Of a stretch of 64,000 nt of DNA, positions 42,601 to 47,425 are shown in pieces. The notes under the pieces were generated by a model, which was not told where the DNA came from, searched no databases, and saw nothing but the letters and a program-made list of their open reading frames with translations. The first letter of the stretch is position 1. Every line of letters begins with the position of its first letter. A program made the position numbers and the translations under genes. This DNA comes from Clytia hemisphaerica (taxonomy: Eukaryota > Cnidaria > Hydrozoa > Leptothecata > Clytiidae): NCBI GenBank assembly GCA_902728285.1, contig CACVBU010001377.1, positions 62,001 through 126,000 on the forward strand. The letters run 5' to 3'.

Positions 42601-44619
42601 ATAGCTCTTTGTTGTCCTGTGTACGGTTAACAGTGAAGAAGTCTTATTAACTCGAACCTCTATAACTGGAATGGAATGATAGTGAAATTGCCTATTTACA
42701 AATCAAGTTTCCCCTAAAAGATCAAATACCGTCAATTATTTTAATGCGAAAGACATAGAGAAAATGGTATCGCTTAAATGTTGGAGATGTTAACCTTTTG
42801 TTTATGATTTCTACCAATAAATTTAAACCCCGTCGTAGCCCAATCTGCTATTCAACGAACGATCTGGTGCAAAGATGGTAGCTCTTAGCATTACCGGTTG
42901 CTCTTTTAGACTGTGGCCGGTAGAGCCTTCAGTCGGTAGAGCATTCGGCTTACAATCTAAGAATTGCAAGATTGGTACCCGGTCGCCACCAACTCAATCT
43001 GATCTAAGCGGTAAGCGACTGGGAGCTGAGAGTAGGCGTGACGCTCCACCTCAGCATTCAACCTCCCAGGTTAAGCGCAAATAGAAAAGGGGATAGGCTC
43101 CTTCACTCACGGCTCCACCGACAACCAACAGATGAATATACTAACTACTTACTTACTTAAACACTGTGTCTTACTTCGCTTTTTTCTTGGACCGGTACTT
43201 CTAAAATTCGGCGATTCTCAAGAAAACATGGGTAGTAGCAGACTACTTTATCGGCCCTTTTTCCGCCGGCCCTAATTTAACGCCGGTCCTTTTACGCCGG
43301 CCCTTATTAGCCTAAAATTAACGCCAATAAGGGCCGGCGTAAAAAGGGCTGATAAGGTATTCAAGTAAAAACAATTAATATTTAGATATCGAATTTCAAA
43401 TACCGTATTATTTGAGAGAAATTAATTAAATACATAGCAAGAAACAGGTTCGTCAAATTAACTGAAAGACCGTTCAAACGTCAATTTCCAACTTTGACTT
43501 AATCATGAATAATTCACCCATTTTTTGGACAATTATAGCCTAATTAATTGACAAATACCAGGTTTTTTTTAAATCATTTTTAAAATGATAATACTTAAGA
43601 ACTTTTGTTTAATTCCAATTTAGCTAGTACGTATACTTCTTCTGATAACGAGGCAATTACGAGGACCAATTAGTTCATTATTGTTTTTTTAAGATCAGAT
43701 TTATTTGGAACGGGAAGCTTAACTTAATTAGAAATGGCGTCTCTGATTTTTTTCGTGTTTTAAAATCTATTTCATATGATGCCAGATATGATTTCATCAA
43801 ACAAAGGACACATTTTTTTAAGGTTAATCTGTAAAGCTTATCAGTCCATTCAACTCTCTGTTCGACTTGCCAAATTTTTATTGCTTTGTATAAAATTTCT
43901 TTGCCAATCAGGAAATGACTTTTCACTACTACTGCTGTGCATTAAATTATGCCTGGCATAGTTTTTTTAAGTGACTTTTGTTAAGCGAAGGAAATTATAC
44001 TAAACCAACTCCCCGTCGCTCTCTAACACTACATAACACTACTTTAATACGACAAAACTTCGTCCTTACAATTGTGTTATTTTTTTAGCATTGGAGAAGC
44101 ATTAACACAGTGTATTAAGGCTATCAAAATGCCAAGATTGATAGTAGAAACTTTAAATCGAGGGTAGATCGCTGGAAAAAAATCTTATATTTTTATTTCC
44201 TAAATAAACTCAATTTATTTTAGAGTATTCCAAAAATTGCCAAAAAAGCTTTCAATCTCGTTTATTTTATCCCCGGGGGAGTGGGTACTTGGGCAAAAAG
44301 GGATACGGAGATGTGCCAGTCAGGTTACCTTTTTCACCTCAATGAGTCCTTGTAGGGTGCCTTTTTGGGGGAATTTGAGAAAAGATTCGGAGAAATTTAG
44401 GCTCCATTTTTCGAAATTCAGCAGTGCACCCTGTCGGTTGGCAAGGGTAGCATCCCCTTCCAGGATTTATCCAATCCTTTATTACTATTCTCTTTTTCTC
44501 TCTCGGCAGAAACAAAGCATCCACGAAAAGAACCTTCGTTTGAACACAGAATTGAATTACATTCTTCACAACGATGATAAACGTATCGTTGACATTGATA
44601 CTCTTGTCCTGGAAAATCA
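15593..44619 (+). CDS. CCDC149: CCDC149-like coiled-coil protein, exons 1-6 (3' part not found)
   Basis: The coding sequence joins 15593-15640, 16949-17065, 17592-17687, 18211-18423, 18882-18944 and 44510-44619. This gives 215 residues plus two bases of the next codon. The start ATG is preceded by an in-frame TAA four codons upstream. In order, the protein shows EENWSVLINE, CKQKLQSKRESLKIMMKELD, an EKDVYKNKARQL block, TNLLQYSKDENGRL, KDNILLRNSLTRQEE, DLEDEVEVLREENKQ, then NTELNYILHNDDKRIVDIDTLVLEN. The last block closely matches the RLNQELNHILSG...RIIDVDALCMEN signature of animal CCDC149, and the earlier blocks align in order with the family's N-terminal coiled coil. CCDC149 is a conserved coiled-coil protein of poorly defined function. 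Introns 1-5 are phase 0 and intron 6 is phase 2. The remaining C-terminal half (about 300 residues in vertebrates) was not detected up to 64000. Confidence 0.85.
15752..15838. mobile_element. Short MITE with TTAACCCT end and a hairpin core
   Basis: It starts TTAACCCTGTAATTG and ends GCACCGCAGTAGGGTTT, with a near-perfect palindrome GATGTCGGCATATGCTGACA in between. The same core plus GGCAAATAGGTC recurs at 61797-61903, whose end reads GTTAAAGGGTTAAGG. The TTAA-CCCT terminus suggests piggyBac-type mobilisation. It lies in intron 1 of the CCDC149-like gene. Confidence 0.6.
15836..16185. repeat. Degraded element with GGGATTAATTTTTGC inverted ends
   Basis: ATTGGGATTAATTTTTGCAG at the left is mirrored by CGCAAAATTAATCCCATTAA at the right. 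GGGACTTAATTTT/GGGACTTATTTTTGCG lie inside. It is similar in style to the element at 45608-45948 and is located in intron 1. Confidence 0.55.
16332..16705 (+). repeat. 155-bp tandem duplication preceded by a GT-rich stretch
   Basis: Two copies begin at 16393 and 16548, each with AACTTTGGGGCAGGCTGGAG, TGCACACTTGATCCTTGGGC and GATTTTTGGGGCCTGGGGAC. Small indels shift the frame between copies, so the reading frames across it are accidental. A short CTCAACTTTAGTTGAG palindrome and a TGTGTGTG run precede it. Confidence 0.85.
16949..17065 (+). CDS. CCDC149: CCDC149-like exon 2
   Basis: Thirty-nine codons in phase 0, with acceptor TCTTTTTATAG and donor CTA|GTAAAT. The heptad-rich sequence KLQSKRESLKIMMKELDQAQ matches the KLESK-EALLILSKELD block of the family. 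A second AG at 16965-16966 is an alternative acceptor that would remove six codons. Confidence 0.85.
17407..17502. repeat. Short inverted-repeat element in intron 2
   Basis: ATAGTTTCCTGGGTGG and GTGGGGAGGAAACTAT form inverted ends around a C-run and an AT core. Probably a small MITE. No clear target duplication. Confidence 0.55.
17592..17687 (+). CDS. CCDC149: CCDC149-like exon 3
   Basis: Thirty-two codons, with acceptor TGTCCTTTTAG and donor AAC|GTGAGC. QRDFEELKTAV aligns with the RERHQSLKKKY region of the family. The rest of the exon is divergent and rich in Asn, Glu and Lys. Confidence 0.82.
18211..18423 (+). CDS. CCDC149: CCDC149-like exon 4
   Basis: Seventy-one codons between acceptor TTTTTTTTCCAG and donor AAG|GTAAGT. 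LTNLLQYSKDENGRL, DNILLRNSLTRQ and DKEKLIIQLEESLAK align in order with LAQLLRDSQDRNKHL, DNKLLRMTIAKQ and EREDLVQQLERAKEQ of vertebrate CCDC149. Confidence 0.92.
18882..18944 (+). CDS. CCDC149: CCDC149-like exon 5
   Basis: Twenty-one codons, LHDLEDEVEVLREENKQIED plus a final Glu, between TTTATTCTCAG and GAG|GTAACT. It corresponds to the LEHDLQASVDELQDVKEE segment and is the last exon before the 25.6 kb intron. Confidence 0.85.
18987..19812. repeat. Possible degraded element with CACTTTTGCCA motifs
   Basis: AAGGCCGGTCTCCACTT at the left and TTCGGCCTTAAT at the right form a short inverted match. Inside, variants of CACTTTTGCCAC and CGAAACAATTTG recur. No target duplication is clear, so the boundaries are tentative. 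Confidence 0.35.
20531..20566. repeat. Perfect 11-bp hairpin
   Basis: AAGGGTGACCC and GGGTCACCCTT flank a 14-base loop. The flanks include a TTTGTATTTTTAAAGGAAAA word that resembles the 51-bp minisatellite unit further on. Confidence 0.7.
20935..21057. mobile_element. Short AGTCTGTCTC MITE
   Basis: The left end AGTCTGTCTCAAAATAATTT matches the 13594-14546 element closely, including CTGTAAC-GTTGATAG further in. The right end GAGACAGACT is its inverse, and TA lies at or next to both ends. It seems to be an internally deleted relative. Confidence 0.6.
21497..22234. mobile_element. piggyBac-like MITE (738 bp) at TTAA, carrying TGACGTCA sites
   Basis: The terminal inverted repeats are CCCTACTATTATCAGG and CCCTATTTTTATCAGG (other strand). 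A further inverted block GGGGTGTTTTCCACCAG follows, with a 24-bp insert on the left side. TTAA lies directly outside both ends (21493-21496, 22235-22238), as for piggyBac transposons. The interior has several copies of TGACGTCA within GATGACGTCATC palindromes and no coding frame. A related element is at 36753-37309. Confidence 0.8.
22888..24720. mobile_element. 1.8-kb element with GGCGTGATGGCGTGAAAT subterminal repeats
   Basis: GAGGCCCCCCC...CAGCGG at the left is inverted at the right as GGGCCCGCTG, a G run and TTGCTC. TTTAAT flanks both sides (22882-22887, 24721-24726). Near both ends, and again at 23405-23470, the words GGCGTGATGGCGTGAAAT and GGCGTGATCGTGAAAA repeat, in opposite net orientation at the two ends. 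The open frame on the minus strand at 23673-24026 has no family match that I recognise. A duplicated ACCATGGTTGCGC word lies near 23743 and 24023. The 22996-23404 segment looks like a nested insertion. Confidence 0.65.
22994..23060 (+). repeat. Retroelement 3' tail: GACTGGAGTCGTTTATAATG plus (AAT)n
   Basis: TAGACTGGAGTCGTTTATAA followed by TGCGTGTAATAC and an AAT microsatellite. The same 30-odd bases occur inverted at 61195-61227. A fixed 3' sequence ending in a simple repeat is typical of LINE or SINE tails. Confidence 0.55.
25270..25417. mobile_element. Harbinger-like MITE (148 bp), TTA target duplication
   Basis: Perfect 17-bp inverted ends, GCTCTAGTTTAGACGGC and GCCGTCTAAACTAGAGC, with TTA on both sides (25267-25269, 25418-25420). 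A 3-bp TWA duplication is characteristic of PIF/Harbinger. No open frame. Confidence 0.8.
25822..26198 (+). repeat. Three tandem copies of a 123-126-bp unit
   Basis: CATTTGCTGGCTGTTTTC begins at 25822, 25945 and 26071. Each unit continues with ACCAAATAAACATATTTACA and ends near GAATGATTCAGAGAATT and ACTTAGAAACCAT. The copies differ by only a few bases, so the duplication is young. The short frames on both strands are by-products. Confidence 0.92.
26384..26830 (+). repeat. GATCTGTTTCCC repeat, copy 3
   Basis: Collinear with 8945-9195: ATTCCTAGAAATGAAGATCT, AATCTCAAAGTATCTTCCC, TTTTGATCTGTTCTCCCAAA. Further CTGTTTCCC/CTAGAAAAT modules follow. It includes one TGACGTCA near 26684. Confidence 0.65.
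27425..27690 (+). repeat. Dispersed GTGGGGATG repeat, copy 1
   Basis: CCTGTCTCGCAGCCCCGGTG is followed by repeated words such as GTGGGGATGAAATC and CACTGGGGACGAAATTTTTG. The same order appears at 39070-39290 (TCTTGCAGCGTCGGTGGAAC, GGGATGGTTTTGGAGCGCAA). The missing right part appears at 41755-41850 (GATGGGGATGAAATTTC, TCGGGGATTA, TTGCAGGGGCGCAAC). Confidence 0.65.
28425..29650 (+). repeat. 51-bp minisatellite, about 24 units
   Basis: The consensus unit begins GTTGTTTGTTTGGTCAATCC, continues AAACCAATTGTTTGTATTTT and ends AAAAGGAAAAC. Each unit carries a 6-bp stem, GTTTGG-TCAAT-CCAAAC. Because 51 is a multiple of three, long frames run through the array on both strands with a 17-residue period (WSIQTNCLYFKRKTLFV on the plus strand). 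These are artefacts of the period, not genes. Units are most alike in the middle and decay outward. Worn units appear at 28180-28260, 29690-29810 and 30230-30360. Confidence 0.95.
29845..30120 (+). repeat. Dispersed repeat R1, copy C
   Basis: It contains AAGTCCTATAAATTAACC, TTCGTCCGTTCGTCTGTTAC, TGGGATTGAATCATAGGAAT and GTGACGGAGCCCGATTTTCG in the order seen in copy A. It is shorter, and ends near GGCACCAACTTGCAAAATT. Confidence 0.75.
30855..31753. mobile_element. Foldback-like element with GGGAACGCGACA tandem arrays
   Basis: TTATGGAAGCCGAGAAGGGT at the left is matched by the inverse, ACCCTTCTCGGCTTCCATAA, at the right. Inward from each end the arms share CTTCCGAAAGCT-TCGAGATTTCT. Next come variants of the roughly 18-bp module AACGCGACACTTTTTGGG: about three on the left (as CCCAAAAAGTGTCGCGTTC) but a dozen or more on the right (31375-31620). 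The unpaired middle (about 31010-31345) shows no recognisable gene. The arm-embedded tandem modules are typical of foldback transposons. Confidence 0.75.
32404..32513. repeat. Inverted repeat with GCGGGCATTTTT ends
   Basis: GCGGGCATTTTTTG...TTTATCCCACTAAAAC is mirrored by GTTTTAGTGGGATAAAAATGCCCGC (split here as GTTTTAGTGGGATAAA and AATGCCCGC). Its flanks also share ATTATCTGCATAT (near 32329 and 32543). Probably a small MITE. Confidence 0.6.
32726..32773. repeat. 18-bp-stem hairpin
   Basis: CATGGCGTTCTGAAGTTA and TAACTTTAGAACGCCATG pair with one mismatch around a 12-base loop. Confidence 0.75.
33345..33586 (+). mobile_element. CACGTTTTTTATAAGAAC MITE, copy 1 (TA duplication)
   Basis: TA precedes CACGTTTTTT and follows the inverse end TTCTTATAAAAAAAACATG. 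The body contains the family signature AAGAACATAAGGCTTCGATG, GCCAAAATGTTAAGAAC and CGAAAGCTTCAAAATTTT. Four other copies are in this window. The TA duplication suggests Tc1/mariner-type mobilisation. Confidence 0.75.
33645..33712. repeat. GC-rich imperfect hairpin
   Basis: CCGATGGTGTATTGGC and GCCAATATCACATCGG form inverted ends around a GC-rich core containing GCGGCCGC. Probably a tiny MITE. Confidence 0.55.
34395..34770 (+). repeat. Two diverged tandem units of about 185 bp
   Basis: GTGAAAGATCTAGTGCAGG and GTGAAAGATCTTGAATAGG open two units. Each continues with a CATTTGGTGTG/CATTCGATGTG word, a GCCACTCTC word and a TTTGTTTACTTTTT-like end. Confidence 0.65.
35346..35507 (+). mobile_element. 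Pogo/Tigger-like MITE, copy 1 (AATTCGAATCTC family)
   Basis: It runs from CAGTCAAGTCTCTC to GAGACAGCCAACTG, with TA on both sides (35344-35345, 35508-35509). The interior has repeated TTCGAATCTCTAT words and TTTTGGTCCCTTGAAGGTC. CAGT...ACTG ends with TA duplication match pogo/Tigger elements. Other copies: 47276-47425, 49202-49378 and 60157-60330, with a worn piece from 44970. Confidence 0.75.
36753..37309. mobile_element. piggyBac-like MITE, second member
   Basis: TTAA then CCCTATTCAACCTAGG at the left; CCTAGGCCGAATAGAATCAA at the right, the inverse with a few substitutions. A C/G run lies inside each end. CTTTTGATCTAGTTGG and TTTGGCACACAAGATCC echo the sister element at 21497, and both carry TGACGTCA. 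Confidence 0.65.
37470..37545 (+). repeat. GGGCCGGCGTAAAAAGGGCC repeat fragment
   Basis: GAGCCGACGTAAAAGGGGCC, CTTAGGGCCGGTGTAAAAAG and GGCCGATAAGGTATG match the right half of the palindromic element at 43242-43362. Confidence 0.65.
38345..38942 (+). repeat. GTGTCCGCCTTTTAGA repeat element
   Basis: Eight variants of GTGTCCGC(C/T)(T/A)(T/A)TTAGA are clustered at 38368-38400, 38740-38850 and 38885-38938, with AT-rich spacer between the clusters. The clusters are in the same orientation. Probably a dispersed element with terminal short-repeat arrays. The class is not identified. Confidence 0.65.
39070..39290 (+). repeat. Dispersed GTGGGGATG repeat, copy 2
   Basis: CCCCTGTCTTGCAGCGTCGG through GCAGTGGGGATGGTTTTGG and CATTGAATTTCAAATGGGG aligns with 27425-27610. 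Confidence 0.65.
40404..41334. mobile_element. hAT-like non-autonomous element (931 bp), perfect 8-bp target duplication
   Basis: GGGTCCTTGTAAAACATGGA at the left is mirrored by TCCATGTTTTACAACGACCC at the right. The inverted ends then share ACTCCATGGAGTACTCCAAT and GGAGTACCTA-TGGAGTAC. ATCATAGT occurs directly outside both ends (40396-40403, 41335-41342). Short frames inside (for example 40587-40793) have no recognisable domain. An internal pair of TCATACTCAATATGATGCAG-like words (near 40915 and 41115) suggests a local duplication. Confidence 0.9.
41380..41600 (+). repeat. Dispersed repeat, copy 1 of 2 (GGCTATATTC family)
   Basis: AGGGGTTTGGTGGCTTCTAG, GGCTATATTC, TTTAAATCCTGATATCCTGA and AGTCTCATGTTAAAACTCTA recur in order at 50330-50530. 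The class is unknown. Confidence 0.6.
41755..41850 (+). repeat. GTGGGGATG repeat, right-hand part
   Basis: GATGGGGATGAAATTTCAG, TCCATCGGGGATTATCTTTG and GTGTTGCAGGGGCGCAAC resemble the 3' half of the copy at 27425-27690. It may be the detached end of the copy at 39070. Confidence 0.5.
42912..43158 (+). mobile_element. tRNA-derived SINE, copy 1
   Basis: The head resembles a tRNA: AGTCGGTAGAGCATTCGGCT corresponds to the A-box/D-arm and GATTGGTACCCGG to a worn B box. The body follows: GATCTAAGCGGTAAGCGACT, GGGAG-TGAGAGTAGGCGTG, CTCAGCATTCAACCTCCCAG, GCGCAAATAGAAAAGGGGA and GATGAATATACTAACTACTT, ending in an ACTT microsatellite. The same body recurs at 46231-46476. Being Pol III-type and non-coding, it would have moved using a LINE partner. 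Confidence 0.8.
43242..43362. mobile_element. GC-rich palindromic MITE (GCCGGCCCTTATT)
   Basis: TTTATCGGCCCTTTTTCCGC at the left is inverted at the right as GCGTAAAAAGGGCTGATAAG. GCCGGCCCTTATTAGCC and AATAAGGGCCGGCG form a second, inner inverted pair. The element is markedly GC-richer than its surroundings. Confidence 0.7.
44510..44619 (+). CDS. CCDC149: CCDC149-like exon 6 (family signature)
   Basis: Thirty-six codons plus two bases, between TCTCTCGGCAG and CA|GTAAGT. The residues HEKNLRLNTELNYILHNDDK and RIVDIDTLVLEN carry the strongest match to animal CCDC149. Phase 2 at the donor means the next exon should supply the third base of an H/Q codon and then a YL-ER-like stretch. None was found downstream in this window. 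Confidence 0.9.
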
Positions 44620-45129
44620 GTAAGTTATTGTTCAGCTAACCGTTTTGTTTTTGTTCGCCGCCGAGTTAATCAACTCATGCTCCAGTCGGGATTAAGTTTC
44701 GGCTTACTAGGGTTGAATGGCTTCAAATTCGTTGACATACTGCAAATACACAGACACATTCATGCAACGTCATCCGACACTATTAGACTCGAATCCATTC
44801 CATTTTTTCACTTCCAAACTTTGTCTCGGTCTCATTGACTTTTAGATAATGAGCCAGTATAGATTTTGTATTAGTCGATCCAATAGTGTGAACAGTATCA
44901 ATATTTGTAAGTTTTGCTAAGACTTCGCTAGCCGAAAGCAAGAGATTTGACCCGTGCCTTATGCTAGTCATACAGTTGAGTCTCCATAGCTCAAAGACGC
45001 GCGGGGAACACAACTTTTGTTCGAATTATTGAAATTTCGAGCTATTGAGATTCGGTTATAAAGAATTGCTAACTGAAGCGACAAGAAAACTTGCTCGAAT
45101 TAGAAACATTTGAGTAATAGAGGTTCCAT

Positions 45130-45205
45130 GCTGCTGGCATCCACTAACGGATTCGTGCTCCTTATACTACCTGGGGTTTTGTAGAGGTCTGCGATTCAGA
45201 CTATA
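45130..45205 (+). repeat. Dispersed repeat, copy 2 (GCTGCTGGCATCCACTAA family)
   Basis: Matches 5358-5442 through GCTGCTGGCATCCACTAA, GGATTCGTGCTCC, GGTTTTGTAGAGGTCTGC and GATTCAGACTA. Confidence 0.6.
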
Positions 45206-45266
45206 GAGGTTCCAGTTCTGGAGAATCAAGTGTACCAATGTTAAACTAAATTGACTTAACGAAATA

Positions 45267-45474
45267 AACGTTTTTCTTTATAAACATTCAAAGTCTTTTA
45301 TTGCTCTTAACTTTTTGAGTTTTCAGCCTGAAAATGCTTTTATTTTCTCCCTTTTTTGAGCATTTTTGTCCATTTTCCTTAGAAATTGGGTATTTCCGAG
45401 TCTGCGAAGCCTTAAAATGTTCTTATGTTCTCATATAGTTAGTTCCTATATAATAGGAAACATGTATGGTTGAT
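45267..45474 (-). mobile_element. CACGTTTTTTATAAGAAC MITE, copy 2 (minus)
   Basis: AACGTTTTTCTTTATAAAC starts it. TTCCTTAGAAATTGGG, GAAGCCTTAAAATGTTCTTA and AACATG followed by TA complete the reverse-oriented family body. Confidence 0.65.
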
Positions 45475-45607
45475 TGAAATTTTGGCATGCTTCGTCGGAA
45501 TATATTGGTTTTCAGTTAAAAGACCAGATGTTGTGGAATGCATAACATGTATGTAACATGCTTTTCACAGCTCGAAATTTCTTACTTTATATGTTCATTT
45601 TAATCTA

Positions 45608-45948
45608 CCTTAAAGGAAGAAATTTTGGCGGGAATTTAATTTGGCGGATGGCCAAAAAAGTTTTTTCAGAGGGAATTTAATTTGGCGGATGGACGAAAAA
45701 AATAAATTTGGCGGGAATTTAATTTGGCGGTCGCTTAAAAATTTAACCTTAAGATGGCGTCAAAACAGCGAAAAAATAGCAAAAATACCTTAAAAGAGAT
45801 CATATTCTCAAAATGTTTAATTTGGTGGGAATTTAATTTGGCGGATGGCGGAAAAAAGAAATTTTGGCGGGAACTTAATTTGGCGGATTTCAGTCAAATC
45901 CGCCAAATCCGCCAAATTTTCTTTCCGCCAAAATTTCTTCCTTTAAGG
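45608..45948. mobile_element. TA-flanked MITE with GGCGGGAATTTAATTTGGCGG modules
   Basis: The ends CCTTAAAGGAAGAAATTTTG and CAAAATTTCTTCCTTTAAGG are perfect inverted repeats, and TA lies on both sides (45606-45607, 45949-45950). Five or so GGCGGGAATTTAATTTGGCG modules lie between. Confidence 0.85.
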
Positions 45949-46230
45949 TAGTCACCGTTTCATAAGAAAAGGTTCTCTTTATAAGAACACCAATATTCAA
46001 AGAATAGACTCCACAACAGTTTTAAACTTTACTCTCAAAAGCTTTCAAACCGTCTTTTATATAGCCGGCAAATTCGAATCCTAGCAATAATGAGCCTGAA
46101 GCTTTAAGTGTTCCAAAGCGAAAAAAAAAATTTAAGCTAGTTTTTATCGTTTTCACGCTAGAAATAAACGTGAAAATTTTGAAAAATATTACACGAAAGG
46201 AGGAAATAGGATTTTTCGGTATTTTCATTA

Positions 46231-46476
46231 TGGACAGCATTCTCTCTGCACTCGGTATAGCATTCGCCTTACAAACTAAAAATCACCGCCAACTCAACGA
46301 ATGAGTAGCTTAGATTGGGTAATCTGATCTAGACGGTAAGTTAGTGGGAGGTGAGAGTAGGTGTGGCGCTTCACCACAGCATTCGAACTCCCAGGTCTAG
46401 CGCAAATAGAAAAGGGGACATGTTTCCTAACTCCCGGCTCCGCTAACAGCCACCAGGTGAATATACTAACTTACTA
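46231..46476 (+). mobile_element. tRNA-derived SINE, copy 2
   Basis: CTCGGTATAGCATTCGCCTT (A-box region) is followed by a damaged tRNA half. Then comes the same body as copy 1: GATCTAGACGGTAAGTTAGT, GGGAGGTGAGAGTAGGTGTG, CACAGCATTCGAACTCCCAG, GCGCAAATAGAAAAGGGGAC and GGTGAATATACTAACTTACT. The B box is lost, so it is inactive. Confidence 0.8.
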
Positions 46477-47275
46477 CAGCATTATCTTGACAACTCATAT
46501 TATTTTAATTACCAGAGTATAATTCAAGCGTTCAAATTATCTGTAAACGCCCTTCCCATCTTCCAAACGGTTTTTACTTTCGTCAGGTGACCTTGATTTG
46601 AAATCCTACCTAGAATCGAGGCTCTTGTACCAAGAATGCCGACAATTTTTTCTATCGGGCATTATGATAATTCTATGTAATCAATCATGGTTCCATAAGC
46701 TTCAAGAAGATTCCCACTGGAGTGTCCGGTTTATGATGAACCGTAACGAGAATACATACAACATGTGATATTGAAGAGGGAATCATTCTGGTCTTCAATC
46801 AAAATTTGATGAATGGAATCCACGTGTCAATAATGATTGTGAATGATAATGAAGTAAACTGAAACGATGAGGCTTTTTCTGGAGGGTAGCAGTATTTTAA
46901 GTTTTGGTATGACTGACGCCCTAAATTTGCCTAAGCCTAGAATTTGAAATTCAACGGTGGCATTGTAAACGATACTTCATAAGTACTAATGTTATCAGAG
47001 GGAGCTGATAAGTCACTGCCCAATTTTGAGCTTACGCCAATAAGGACAATAAGGGTCTTAAATATCACCTTAAGTATAAGAATTACTAAATTGGCTTTAA
47101 AACAGATTAAACAGAAATTTGCATCTTAAAGCATTTAAGTGTCTTGTCTTGGCTGGCAAATCGCTGATAATGTCGTTGAATATCGATGCTTTGTCCAAAT
47201 TTTATTAGGCTATTAATTCGCCCCATAACAAATTATAGCGCCAATATAAGGGCCAACCTAAATAAAAGGTCGATA

Positions 47276-47425
47276 CAGCCGACTCTCTCTAATTCGAATC
47301 TCTATAATTCGAATTTTTCTGTAATTGGAACTAAAATATTGGTCCCCTCAGCTGGAAAATGGTTTGAATTACTCTCTGTAACTCGAACCTTGAACCTCCC
47401 CTGAAGATCGAATTAGAGAGAACTG
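47276..47425 (+). mobile_element. Pogo/Tigger-like MITE, copy 2
   Basis: CAGCCGACTCTCTCTAATTC to ATCGAATTAGAGAGAACTG, flanked by TA at 47274-47275 and 47426-47427. GTCCCCTCAGCTGGAAAATG lies inside. Confidence 0.8.

Larger units (their letters stand above)
18945..44509 (+). other. Giant intron 5 of the CCDC149-like gene (25,565 bp)
   Basis: The intron is bounded by GAG|GTAACT and TCTCTCGGCAG|AAACAA, and phase 0 is maintained. It is about fifty times longer than introns 2-4 (458-526 bp). Its contents, listed separately, are almost entirely MITEs, foldbacks, minisatellites and dispersed repeats. No convincing nested gene was seen on either strand. Stretches with nothing recognised include 24740-25260, 27700-28400, 31800-32400, 33720-34390, 35520-36740, 39300-40080 and 43370-44230. 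Confidence 0.8.

Noticed and set aside
42912..42990. Second functional tRNA gene
   Set aside because: The A-box region is convincing, but the acceptor stem does not pair and the B box is degraded. It is the head of a SINE.
42875..43084. 69-codon plus-strand frame with GC-rich, protein-like composition
   Set aside because: It lies on the tRNA-derived SINE; its composition reflects the tRNA-like head.
44237..44623. 128-codon plus-strand frame
   Set aside because: Only its last 36 codons (from the acceptor at 44509) are real, as CCDC149-like exon 6. The upstream part is intron containing hAT-like MITE debris.
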